A stretch of 6,982 bases of DNA from Candidatus Coatesiibacteriota bacterium. Lineage in GTDB: Bacteria > RBG-13-66-14. The stretch's first letter is position 1. Each line of letters opens with the position of its first letter. The notes under the pieces were generated by a model. The model saw nothing but the letters and a program-made list of their open reading frames with translations. It searched no databases and had not been told where the DNA came from. The stretch is taken from the NCBI GenBank assembly GCA_014728185.1, contig WJMB01000265.1, positions 1 through 6,982 of the forward strand. Reading direction: 5' to 3'. Both the position numbers and the translations under genes were made by a program. Positions 1 through 4,727 of this stretch are shown piece by piece.

Positions 1-752
1 ATGTGGGCCAGGGTCTCGCGGAAGAAGGTCTCCAGGTTCTCGGTGGCGACCACCCAGCCCGCCTCGCGCTGCCAGCGGTCCGGCGCGGCGGCCTCGTAGA
101 ACAGGTATTCGTGGATCGGCTCGGGGCGTGGCTCCAGGGCGTGGCCCGACCCGTCGGGGGTGTCCCAGTGCAGCTCCTGGACCTCGCGCAGCGTTCCATC
201 GGGATCGGCGAAGACCCGCCAGACGCTCTCGTAGACGGGCTCGCTGACCGTCACCTCGCCGCCCTGGGGAAAGCCCAGCGTAACTGTTATCAACTCGGTC
301 TCGACGGGGTAGAGATAGATGTTGGGCTTCTCGACCTCCATCATCGGGTAGAGGGTGAAGTCCCGGACCACGGTCTCTCCGGCGGCCAGCTCGACGGCGA
401 CGGCGAAGTCCGGCTCGGCGTCCGCGTCGAAGCAGTAGATGTCGTAGACGCCGGGCATGACGCGCTCCAGGCGGTAGCGGCCCTCATCGTCGGCGGTCAC
501 CGAATAGGCGGGGTCGCCCCCGGGGTAGGGCCAGGCTTCCTCGACGGGAACCAGGCGCTCCCCTTCGCGCTCGACGCTCTTCTCCTCTTCTTCGATTTCC
601 ACAGTCGTCGTCGGGTACAGCTCGACGACGGCGCCGGGGGCGGCGCATCCGTCGGCGTAGACCACCCGGCCCTCGAGGGCGGCGAAGTCGTCCGGTGCCT
701 CAGCCGCCGCGAGGGCGGCCAGGGCGATAACGAGGGGGATCACCTTGCGCAT
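1..752 (-). CDS. Exported beta-sandwich plus KPNIYLYP-domain protein, 3' end cut by window edge
   Basis: Reading the minus strand from ATG at 752 gives 250 open codons to the left edge, so the C-terminus is missing. Residues 1-18 (MRKVIPLVIALAALAAAEA) look like a signal peptide. Residues 25-135 resemble a carboxypeptidase-regulatory-like beta-sandwich (EGRVVYADG, then DDEGRYRLERVMPGVYDIYC). Around 142-151 comes KPNIYLYPVE, and at 216-246 FYEAAAPDRW, REAGW and ENLETFFRE. The same motifs occur in the same order in the gene just upstream (768-1736), so the two are tandem paralogues. GGGAGG at 758-763 lies 5 nt before the ATG, and only 15 bases separate this start from the upstream stop, so translation is probably coupled. 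A differing stretch near residues 48-82 is rich in Glu. Function unknown; the export and pairing are inference from sequence. Confidence 0.85.
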   Translation of the reverse strand, partial: MRKVIPLVIALAALAAAEAPDDFAALEGRVVYADGCAAPGAVVELYPTTTVEIEEEEKSVEREGERLVPVEEAWPYPGGDPAYSVTADDEGRYRLERVMPGVYDIYCFDADAEPDFAVAVELAAGETVVRDFTLYPMMEVEKPNIYLYPVETELITVTLGFPQGGEVTVSEPVYESVWRVFADPDGTLREVQELHWDTPDGSGHALEPRPEPIHEYLFYEAAAPDRWQREAGWVVATENLETFFRETLAH

Positions 753-767
753 CACTGCCTCCCGGGG

Positions 768-1736
768 TTATTTGACCTGGCGGCCGCTGACGTTGTCCAG
801 CACCACGCCCCACTCCACGGCGGTAAAGCCCGCGCGCTCGAAGGCGGGGATCTCGGGCGGGCTGACCAGGGCGAAGAGGGGTTCGCAGTTGTCTATGACG
901 TAATAGAGTCGCAGCAGGCTGTCCGGAGCGGGCTGGATGTCCAACTCGATCAGCGGGTCGATGATCTCGGTGGTCTGAGGGTAGATCATGAACTGGGGCT
1001 CCTCCATCGCTTCGAGCTCGGGGACCCAGTACTCGATGAAGTCCTCGATCTCGGCGCCGCGGAAGCCGTAGGCGGTCAGGTTCTCGCGGAAGAAGGACTC
1101 CAGGTTCTCCTTCTCGATCAGCCAGCCGCGCTCGCGGACCCAGTTGTCCGGCGTCTCGGCCTCGTAGAAGAAGAAGCGATAGCCGCTGCCGAAGGAGCCG
1201 TCGGGACGCACCGTGGTGCTCCAACCGCCCTCGTAGAGCGGGTTGCTCTCCAGCACCCGCCCGCCGGCGGGGAAGGCCAGCTCGACGGCGATGGCCGTCT
1301 CCTCGACGGGGTAGAGGTAGAGGTTGGGCTTGCGGGCCACGGCCTCCTCCTGGAAGGGCAGGGAGACCTCGACGCTGTAGACCTCCTTGACCGCGAGCTC
1401 GAAGGGTTCGGAGTAGCCGACGTCGTGGTTGCGGGCCGAGTAGTAGAGCTGGTAGTAGCCCCAGGAGACCACGACGCTGAAGGCACCGTTCTCGTCGGTG
1501 GTCGCGTTGGCGACGACCGTGGTGTCATCGTGGTTCCAGGCCCGGTAGTCCTCCGGGTTCGCAGGCAGCGCCGGGAGCTGGTAGATGGAGACCAGGGCGC
1601 CCTCCAGGGGCTCGCCGGTCTCGGCGTCGAAGACCCGGCCTTCGACGGTGGCGCCGGGGATCATCTCCTCGGCGGGCAGGGGGTTGGCCGCGCAGGCGGC
1701 GGCTAGGAGCAACAGCAGGCTCAGCGGCTTTCGCAT
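768..1736 (-). CDS. Putative lipoprotein: beta-sandwich plus KPNLYLYP domain of unknown function
   Basis: 322 residues, complete. The leader MRKPLSLLLLLAAAC has Cys15 after a hydrophobic run. AAAC is an imperfect lipobox, so this may be a lipoprotein or an ordinary secreted protein. Residues 28-125 fit a carboxypeptidase-regulatory-like (CarboxypepD_reg) fold: GRVFDAETGEPLEGALVSIY and TTDENGAFSV. Residues 136-312 form a second domain: KPNLYLYPVE (136-145), FFYEAETPDNW (189-199), RERGWLIEKENLESFFRE, then FIEYWVPELE (233-242) and ERAGFTAVEWG near the end. From memory, proteins with KPVIYLYP, a YWxP motif and a GFTxVEWG tail are widespread in bacteria and uncharacterised; I could not check this. 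GGAGG at 1742-1746 lies 5 nt before the ATG. It is the middle gene of a three-gene minus-strand run, 56 bases after the upstream gene and 15 before the next. Function unknown. Confidence 0.92.
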   Translation of the reverse strand: MRKPLSLLLLLAAACAANPLPAEEMIPGATVEGRVFDAETGEPLEGALVSIYQLPALPANPEDYRAWNHDDTTVVANATTDENGAFSVVVSWGYYQLYYSARNHDVGYSEPFELAVKEVYSVEVSLPFQEEAVARKPNLYLYPVEETAIAVELAFPAGGRVLESNPLYEGGWSTTVRPDGSFGSGYRFFFYEAETPDNWVRERGWLIEKENLESFFRENLTAYGFRGAEIEDFIEYWVPELEAMEEPQFMIYPQTTEIIDPLIELDIQPAPDSLLRLYYVIDNCEPLFALVSPPEIPAFERAGFTAVEWGVVLDNVSGRQVK

Positions 1737-1792
1737 GGGTGCCTCCGGTTTGGCGAGGTTATCAAAATGGCTGGTTACACCGCGGAGTTTTT

Positions 1793-2293
1793 CTAGTCCG
1801 GCGGGGCTTCGACCAATGGCGTCAGGCGGATCAGCAGCGTCGCCGATTCGCCCTCGTCGACGGAAACCGACCGCTGGTCGGTTTTTTCGTAACCTTCGGC
1901 TTTACAAAGAATTAGATAGCTCCCCGGCTCGATCGTGAAGCTGAAGGCTCCCTCGGCGTCGGTGAGCGTTTCGGCGATGAAGTACCCGGAGCGGTCGGCC
2001 GGGGTCGCCGCGTCCGTCCAATCCTCGTAGAGCAGGACCCGGACGCCCGCCAGGGGCTCGCCGGTGAGGGCGTCGCTCAAGCGTCCGCCGATGCTGGTGG
2101 CGGCGGGATCGTCGGTGTCGTCGTCGAGGGTGAGCAGAGCGTAGACGGCGCCGCCCAGGATGACCACCGCCGAGATGCTGACCAGCATTATCCAGGCCAG
2201 ATCACCGGGGCCGGATTTGGGTCCCATGTCCGCCCCGGCGGCGGTAGCCAGAACCAGGACGAGGGCGAGGGGGAATACCAACAAATGCTTCAT
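1793..2293 (-). CDS. Small membrane-anchored carboxypeptidase-regulatory-like domain protein
   Basis: 166 residues. The frame stays open up to an ATG at 2416, but the start at 2293 is preferred. AAGGGGAAG (2301-2309) lies 7 nt before it, the protein then begins with a clean signal-like segment (MKHLLVFPLALVLVLATAAG), and a promoter-like sequence lies inside the extra upstream part. Residues 32-55 are a second hydrophobic stretch (LAWIMLVSISAVVILGGAVY), followed by an acidic linker (DDDTDDP). Residues 68-158 form one beta-sandwich: GGRLSDALTGEPLAGVRVLLYE, TLTDAEGAFSF, PGSYLILCKAEGYEKTD. This resembles the N-terminal domain of the next gene downstream, including the shared TGEPL and the D-x-x-GAFS turn. 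It is first in the minus-strand run and probably displays the domain outside the cytoplasmic membrane. No enzymatic motif is visible, so a ligand-binding, adhesive or structural role is inference. Confidence 0.85.
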   Translation of the reverse strand: MKHLLVFPLALVLVLATAAGADMGPKSGPGDLAWIMLVSISAVVILGGAVYALLTLDDDTDDPAATSIGGRLSDALTGEPLAGVRVLLYEDWTDAATPADRSGYFIAETLTDAEGAFSFTIEPGSYLILCKAEGYEKTDQRSVSVDEGESATLLIRLTPLVEAPPD

Positions 2294-2300
2294 GGACGAC

Positions 2301-2309
2301 CTTCCCCTT
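2301..2309 (-). promoter_or_regulatory. Ribosome binding site that sets the start at 2293
   Basis: Minus-strand AAGGGGAAG lies 7 nt upstream of the ATG at 2293. No comparable purine-rich site precedes the in-frame ATG at 2416, so this site decides the start of the membrane-anchored protein. Confidence 0.7.
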
Positions 2310-2368
2310 GAACGAGGGTATTGAGTGAGTCGATTACGATACGAAAAAGCGGGACGATACGTTTGACA

Positions 2369-2398
2369 AGTATAGCGTAAAGCTTCCGCTGTCGCCAA
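2369..2398 (-). promoter_or_regulatory. Candidate sigma70-type promoter for the three-gene minus-strand run
   Basis: On the minus strand TTGGCG (2393-2398, 4 of 6 to consensus) and TATACT (2369-2374, 5 of 6) are separated by 18 bases. Transcription would begin near 2362, giving a leader of about 70 nt before the ATG at 2293. The local drop in G+C at 2325-2390 supports it. No experimental evidence; the -35 is weak. Confidence 0.45.
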
Positions 2399-2476
2399 CA
2401 ACGTGGCTCCATTCAAGGCGGAGCGTGCGGCTCGCTGAACTCCGTGCTAGGCGGCACTCTCACCGCGCGACCGGTC

Positions 2477-2507
2477 CACCCGGGAGGCGGTCCGGAGGCC
2501 CCGGGTG
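2477..2507. repeat. Perfect 8-bp inverted repeat, role unknown
   Basis: CACCCGGG (2477-2484) pairs exactly with CCCGGGTG (2500-2507) around a 15-base loop. Neither side is followed by a T-run on the relevant strand, so it is not a classical terminator. It may act as a backup or Rho-linked 3' end, or be a protein-binding dyad. Confidence 0.5.
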
Positions 2508-2517
2508 TAAAGATAGG

Positions 2518-2551
2518 AAAACGGCGGGGGCCGGTTGCTCGGCCGCCCGCC
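2518..2551 (-). terminator. Intrinsic terminator after the cysteine-cluster gene
   Basis: On the minus strand GGCGGG, a bulged C and GGCC form the left arm, and GGCC and CCCGCC the right arm, around an 8-nt loop (2533-2540). The stem is 10 bp (2523-2532 with 2541-2551) and is followed by G and then TTTT (2518-2521). The hairpin begins 25 bases past the stop codon of the gene ending at 2577. The U-tract is short, but the stem is strong and the placement is right. Confidence 0.7.
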
Positions 2552-2576
2552 ATGGAATCACGCTTGATCAGCGTCC

Positions 2577-3401
2577 CTACAGGTCCACGTGGAGCTCGAC
2601 GCCCAGGGCGGCGGCGTAGAACAGGGCCGCCAGGTAGGCCTTGACGTCGATGATCGCCGGGTCGTCGGTGGACTCGGGGTAGAGGTCCAAAGCGAAGACC
2701 GCCGTCTCGCCGTCGAGTTCGATCTCGAGGACCGGCCGGTCCTCGACGCCCTCCTCGTCGACGTCGTCGTCGAGGGCGTCCATCAGGTCGAGCAGGAAGA
2801 GGGCCTCGACGCCGCCGAGCTCACCCCCGGCGAAGAGAGCCGCCAGCACCTCGTCGGCGTTGATGTCCAGGCCGTCGCCGTCTTCGTCGTCCTCGGCGCG
2901 GACGTGCAGCCCCCAAGCGCCCTTGCCCTCGAGGAACTCCTCGCCCCGGCTGCGCAGTTGGGCGATGCGGGCGGGGTCGGCCTGTCGGGCGTCGAAGAAA
3001 TTCCGCCAGGCCCGCAGCAGACGGCGCGGCCAGGGGCGGTCGACGACGAAATGCAGCCAGTCCTCGACCTCGCCGCTCAGGGGATAGGCCAGGGTGCCGA
3101 AGCAGCCGAAGGTCTCGTCGAGGGCACAGGCCGGGCAGTCCTCGCAGTGGTAGGCCAGGGCCTCCAGCTTCTCCGTCTCGCGCATCAGCTCGGTCAGTGG
3201 TTCGCTGATCTCGGTCAGTCCGTCCAGGGTGATGAAGCGGTGGACGACCTGGACCTCACCGAAGTTGACATCCTCGTCGCGGGCCTGCCGTTTGGCGGCT
3301 TTGGCCAGCATCCGCCAGGTGCAGGCGGTGATGAAGGCGGTCTCGCCCTCGAGGGCGCGCTTGACCGGGCAGTCGTGGGAGATGATGTACTCGATGGGCA
3401 T
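2577..3401 (-). CDS. Conserved-looking cytoplasmic protein with a four-cysteine cluster, function unknown
   Basis: 274 residues, no signal peptide or membrane segment. The N-terminus MPIEYIISHDCPVKRAL carries Cys11. Residues 86-100 read CEDCPACALDETFGC, giving Cys86-x2-Cys89-x2-Cys92-x7-Cys100, a spacing that could bind zinc or an iron-sulfur cluster. FGTLAYPLS follows, then DWLHFVVDRPWPRRLLRAW. From memory, a CxxCPA...FGCxG...YPI signature recurs in uncharacterised bacterial proteins; I could not search for it. Residues 170-184 (EDDEDGDGLDINADE) are acidic and look partly like a calcium-binding loop, though a residue is out of register with a classical EF-hand. The C-terminal third is strongly acidic. 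ATG at 3401 has GGCGGAG (3404-3410) only 2 nt upstream, a tight spacing. It is probably monocistronic: its own promoter (3432-3460) and terminator (2518-2551). I cannot name a function. Confidence 0.88.
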   Translation of the reverse strand: MPIEYIISHDCPVKRALEGETAFITACTWRMLAKAAKRQARDEDVNFGEVQVVHRFITLDGLTEISEPLTELMRETEKLEALAYHCEDCPACALDETFGCFGTLAYPLSGEVEDWLHFVVDRPWPRRLLRAWRNFFDARQADPARIAQLRSRGEEFLEGKGAWGLHVRAEDDEDGDGLDINADEVLAALFAGGELGGVEALFLLDLMDALDDDVDEEGVEDRPVLEIELDGETAVFALDLYPESTDDPAIIDVKAYLAALFYAAALGVELHVDL

Positions 3402-3431
3402 CGCTCCGCCGTGGCTGGGGTTTCGTTTGAT

Positions 3432-3460
3432 ATCTTATACCGCCCCGCCGCGGTTGTAAA
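3432..3460 (-). promoter_or_regulatory. Candidate sigma70-type promoter for the cysteine-cluster gene
   Basis: Minus-strand TTTACA (3455-3460, 5 of 6) is followed after 17 bases by TAAGAT (3432-3437, 4 of 6). TATAAG (3434-3439, 5 of 6) at a 15-base spacing is an alternative. The leader to the ATG at 3401 would be about 25 nt. The -35 overlaps that of the divergent smpB promoter. Confidence 0.5.
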
Positions 3461-3482
3461 GGCCGGGGAGCTGGACTATACT
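3454..3482 (+). promoter_or_regulatory. Strong sigma70-type promoter for smpB
   Basis: TTGTAA (3454-3459, 4 of 6) and TATACT (3477-3482, 5 of 6) are separated by exactly 17 bases. Transcription would start near 3489, giving a leader of about 90 nt before the smpB ATG at 3578. Confidence 0.65.
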
Positions 3483-3494
3483 TAAGCATTCTCC

Positions 3495-3515
3495 GGCACG
3501 CGCCCGAAGCGTGCC
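3495..3515 (+). promoter_or_regulatory. Perfect hairpin at the start of the smpB leader
   Basis: GGCACGC (3495-3501) pairs without mismatch with GCGTGCC (3509-3515) around a 7-nt loop. It would lie within about the first 27 nt of the predicted transcript. No T-run follows, so it is not a terminator. A 5' mRNA-stabilising hairpin is the simplest reading, which is inference. Confidence 0.5.
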
Positions 3516-3577
3516 ACACGGCGCGGCATCCTCGACCAGCTACCGGGAAAACCTCAGGAATCATCAAGTGGACGGCG

Positions 3578-4051
3578 ATGAGCAAAAGCAACACCAAAAC
3601 AATTGCGCGGAATCGCAAGGCCCGACATAACTTCGAGATCACTGACACCCTCGAGGCGGGCCTGGCTCTGGCGGGCAGCGAGGTCAAGAGCATCCGCGCC
3701 GGCAAGGTGTCCATCGCCGAGGCCTACGTGAAGGTGGTCGAGGGCGAGGCCTGGATCGTCGGGATGCACGTCTCGCACTACGGACCCGCCGGGGACTTCG
3801 GCCACGACGAGGACCGCCCGCGCCGTCTGCTACTGCACCGCCGCGAGCTCAACCGCCTGGCCGCCGCCGTCGACCGCAAGGGCATGACGCTGGTCCCCCT
3901 CGAGCTCTACTTCCGCGGCGCCTTCGCCAAGCTGCGCATCGGCCTGGCCCGGGGCAAGCGTCAGTACGACAAGCGGGAGTCCATCCGCGAGCGCGAGGAC
4001 AAACGCCGCGCCCGGTCCGCCATGCGCGAGATGCGCCGCCACGGCGGCTGA
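3578..4051 (+). CDS. smpB: SsrA-binding protein SmpB
   Basis: 157 residues, the usual length for SmpB, complete. SmpB binds the tRNA-like domain of tmRNA and carries it with EF-Tu into the A site of stalled ribosomes for trans-translation. Family motifs are plain: NRKARHNFEI (12-21), LEAGLALAGSEVKSIRAGKV (25-44), the HVSHY stretch (64-68), RRLLLHRRELNRL (82-94), GMTLVPLELYFRGAFAKLRI (102-121) and GLARGKRQYDKRESIRERE (122-140). The basic C-terminal tail (DKRRARSAMREMRRHGG), which in the family enters the mRNA channel of the small subunit, is present. ATG at 3578 has only a weak site (GGACGG, 3570-3575). It is transcribed away from the cysteine-cluster gene under an apparent promoter at 3454-3482. 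No tmRNA gene is recognisable next to it. The next 675 bases are low in G+C and non-coding. Confidence 0.98.
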   Translation: MSKSNTKTIARNRKARHNFEITDTLEAGLALAGSEVKSIRAGKVSIAEAYVKVVEGEAWIVGMHVSHYGPAGDFGHDEDRPRRLLLHRRELNRLAAAVDRKGMTLVPLELYFRGAFAKLRIGLARGKRQYDKRESIREREDKRRARSAMREMRRHGG

Positions 4052-4211
4052 GCCTGGTTCGAGTGATCCACCCGGGAACGTATGTCGTTGCAGTGTCGTA
4101 TGGTGCTTGGAAGCTGATGCGGTCTTGAGGGTCTTGTCGATGGGAGAAGATATTACACGACGCGCCGGATCCCACCGGCCATACAATGATGCTTTGCGTA
4201 TTGGTCACCAG

Positions 4212-4233
4212 GCACCTGTCACATGACAAGCGG
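4212..4233 (+). repeat. Imperfect direct repeat, copy 1
   Basis: GCACCTGTCAC followed by ATGACAAGCGG. It matches copy 2 at 4381-4401 (CCTGTCAC, then AAGCGG) with a few differences, 169 bases apart. Preceded by GGTCACCAG, which adds a short local symmetry around GGCACC. Confidence 0.5.
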
Positions 4234-4237
4234 TTAC

Positions 4238-4273
4238 AATTGGTAGATACGCCAAGCGCATTAGGCGCCAATT
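4238..4273. repeat. Bulged inverted repeat (10 bp in two blocks)
   Basis: AATTGG (4238-4243) pairs with CCAATT (4268-4273), and CGCC (4250-4253) pairs with GGCG (4264-4267). A 6-nt bulge (TAGATA) lies on the left side and a 10-nt loop in the middle. The segment superficially resembles a tRNA D-arm but has no T-arm or acceptor. Confidence 0.5.
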
Positions 4274-4380
4274 CTTGAGGCATACTTCTAGCATCTTGTG
4301 AAAGAGTGAATGGGATCGTGTGCTTCGTCCGGACCAGGTGTTGATTATAATTCGCTGATAATATACATATAGTAGTAGGA

Positions 4381-4401
4381 GTGCCTGTCACTTGGAAGCG
4401 G
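4381..4401 (+). repeat. Imperfect direct repeat, copy 2
   Basis: GTGCCTGTCAC followed by TTGGAAGCGG, the partner of copy 1 at 4212-4233. On the minus strand it reads AAGTGACAGGCAC. From memory this resembles a motif repeated in genomes that carry IS200-like or REP-associated tyrosine transposases. I could not check it. Confidence 0.45.
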
Positions 4402-4549
4402 AAATAGAAGCAGGCAAAAAGTGGCGGCTACGAGGTGTATGCTCTGTGGATAATCGGCTAGGGATTATTACACGCGCTTAAGCAGGCATATATAGCTAAT
4501 AGCTTGATATGGAGTGGCTTGTAGCTGTGCTAGTTATTTCAGTTTGTGC

Positions 4550-4642
4550 GTTGCTCGGTGGCATAACCAGACGTGCTCAAAGCGGATGCTTCCAATAAGA
4601 TGCGTCCGATTGGATTGCATCTGGTTTCATGCCGCCGACAAC
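4550..4642 (+). promoter_or_regulatory. Large structured segment upstream of the first amidase (possible leader RNA)
   Basis: Nested pairing spans 93 bases: GTTG (4550-4553) with CAAC (4639-4642); GGTGGCAT (4557-4564) with ATGCCGCC (4629-4636, one G-T pair); AACCA (4565-4569) with TGGTT (4622-4626); GATGC (4585-4589) with GCATC (4617-4621); TCCAAT (4591-4596) with ATTGGA (4609-4614). Short internal loops and one 15-nt bulge interrupt it. It ends 85 bases before the amidase ATG. It may be a cis-acting RNA, a DNA dyad or the remnant of a small inverted-repeat element. Confidence 0.5.
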
Positions 4643-4668
4643 GAGCGGATACAAGCAGTTTGTCGGCG
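4633..4668 (+). promoter_or_regulatory. Perfect 9-bp hairpin that competes with the preceding fold
   Basis: CGCCGACAA (4633-4641) pairs exactly with TTGTCGGCG (4660-4668) around an 18-nt loop. The left arm is the same sequence that closes the larger structure at 4550-4642, so the two folds cannot form together. This is the arrangement of a two-state leader, but no known riboswitch consensus is recognised. Confidence 0.5.
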
Positions 4669-4706
4669 AGCAGAGAGTTTACCTGGATTGCCGTTCACCA
4701 ACAGCC

Positions 4707-4719
4707 GCCCCCCGGGGGC
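4707..4719 (+). promoter_or_regulatory. Ribosome site of the first amidase within a C/G palindrome
   Basis: GGGGG (4714-4718) is the only purine-rich run at proper distance, 9 nt before the ATG at 4728. It is the right arm of a small GC hairpin with the C-run at 4708-4713, so initiation could be masked by local pairing. Confidence 0.5.
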
Positions 4720-4727
4720 TTGCAACG

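Larger units (their letters stand above)
2399..2576. other. Non-coding spacer between two minus-strand genes
   Basis: I see no credible gene here. Short plus-strand reading frames exist, but they lack ribosome sites and recognisable protein character. The stretch holds a terminator-like hairpin (2518-2551), a second perfect 8-bp dyad (2477-2484 with 2500-2507) and a GACCGGTC palindrome (2469-2476). Confidence 0.6.
4052..4727. other. Low-GC non-coding interval between smpB and the first amidase
   Basis: A hand count of 4081-4680 gives 291 G or C in 600 (about 48%), well below the flanking genes. Reading frames here have no family motifs, unusual composition and no ribosome sites, and the frames that extend into the neighbours are shadows. 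I looked for tmRNA, tRNA, 6S, SRP RNA and RNase P RNA signatures and found none convincing. The interval contains a perfect TATAAT (4346-4351) without a good -35, an imperfect direct repeat pair (4212-4233 and 4381-4401), a bulged dyad (4238-4273) and a large structured segment (4550-4668). It could be a decayed insertion, a leader RNA plus intergenic DNA, or an unrecognised RNA gene. Confidence 0.6.

Noticed and set aside
3..1706. A 567-codon plus-strand reading frame
   Set aside because: It lies opposite two minus-strand genes that have ribosome sites, signal peptides and domains. Its composition is that of the antisense of a high-GC coding strand and no motif is visible.
2444..2644. Small plus-strand frames over the terminator region
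   Set aside because: No ribosome sites, overlap with strong hairpins and with the end of the minus-strand gene.
2589..3485. A 298-codon plus-strand reading frame
   Set aside because: Antisense shadow of the cysteine-cluster gene, rich in Val/Leu/Gly/Gln as expected from its complement; no ribosome site or motif.
4058..4075. GGTTCGA as a T-arm remnant just past smpB
   Set aside because: The downstream side does not pair at proper distance; only a short chance match.
4221..4320. A tRNA-Leu-like stretch (GCGG, AATTGGTAGA)
   Set aside because: The D-arm resemblance is superficial: the D-loop is too long, there is no 7-bp anticodon loop and no GGTTCRA T-arm within reach.
4346..4351. Perfect TATAAT as a promoter for the first amidase
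   Set aside because: No acceptable -35 at 16-18 bases, the sequence is palindromic within an AT-rich run, and it lies about 380 bases from the gene.
3849..4391. A 180-codon minus-strand frame across smpB and the low-GC interval
   Set aside because: Half of it is antisense to smpB; the rest has no ribosome site, no motif and an abrupt composition change.
4052..4727. tmRNA (ssrA) next to smpB
   Set aside because: I found no 5' tmRNA start signature, no T-arm with CCA end and no plausible tag reading frame on either strand.
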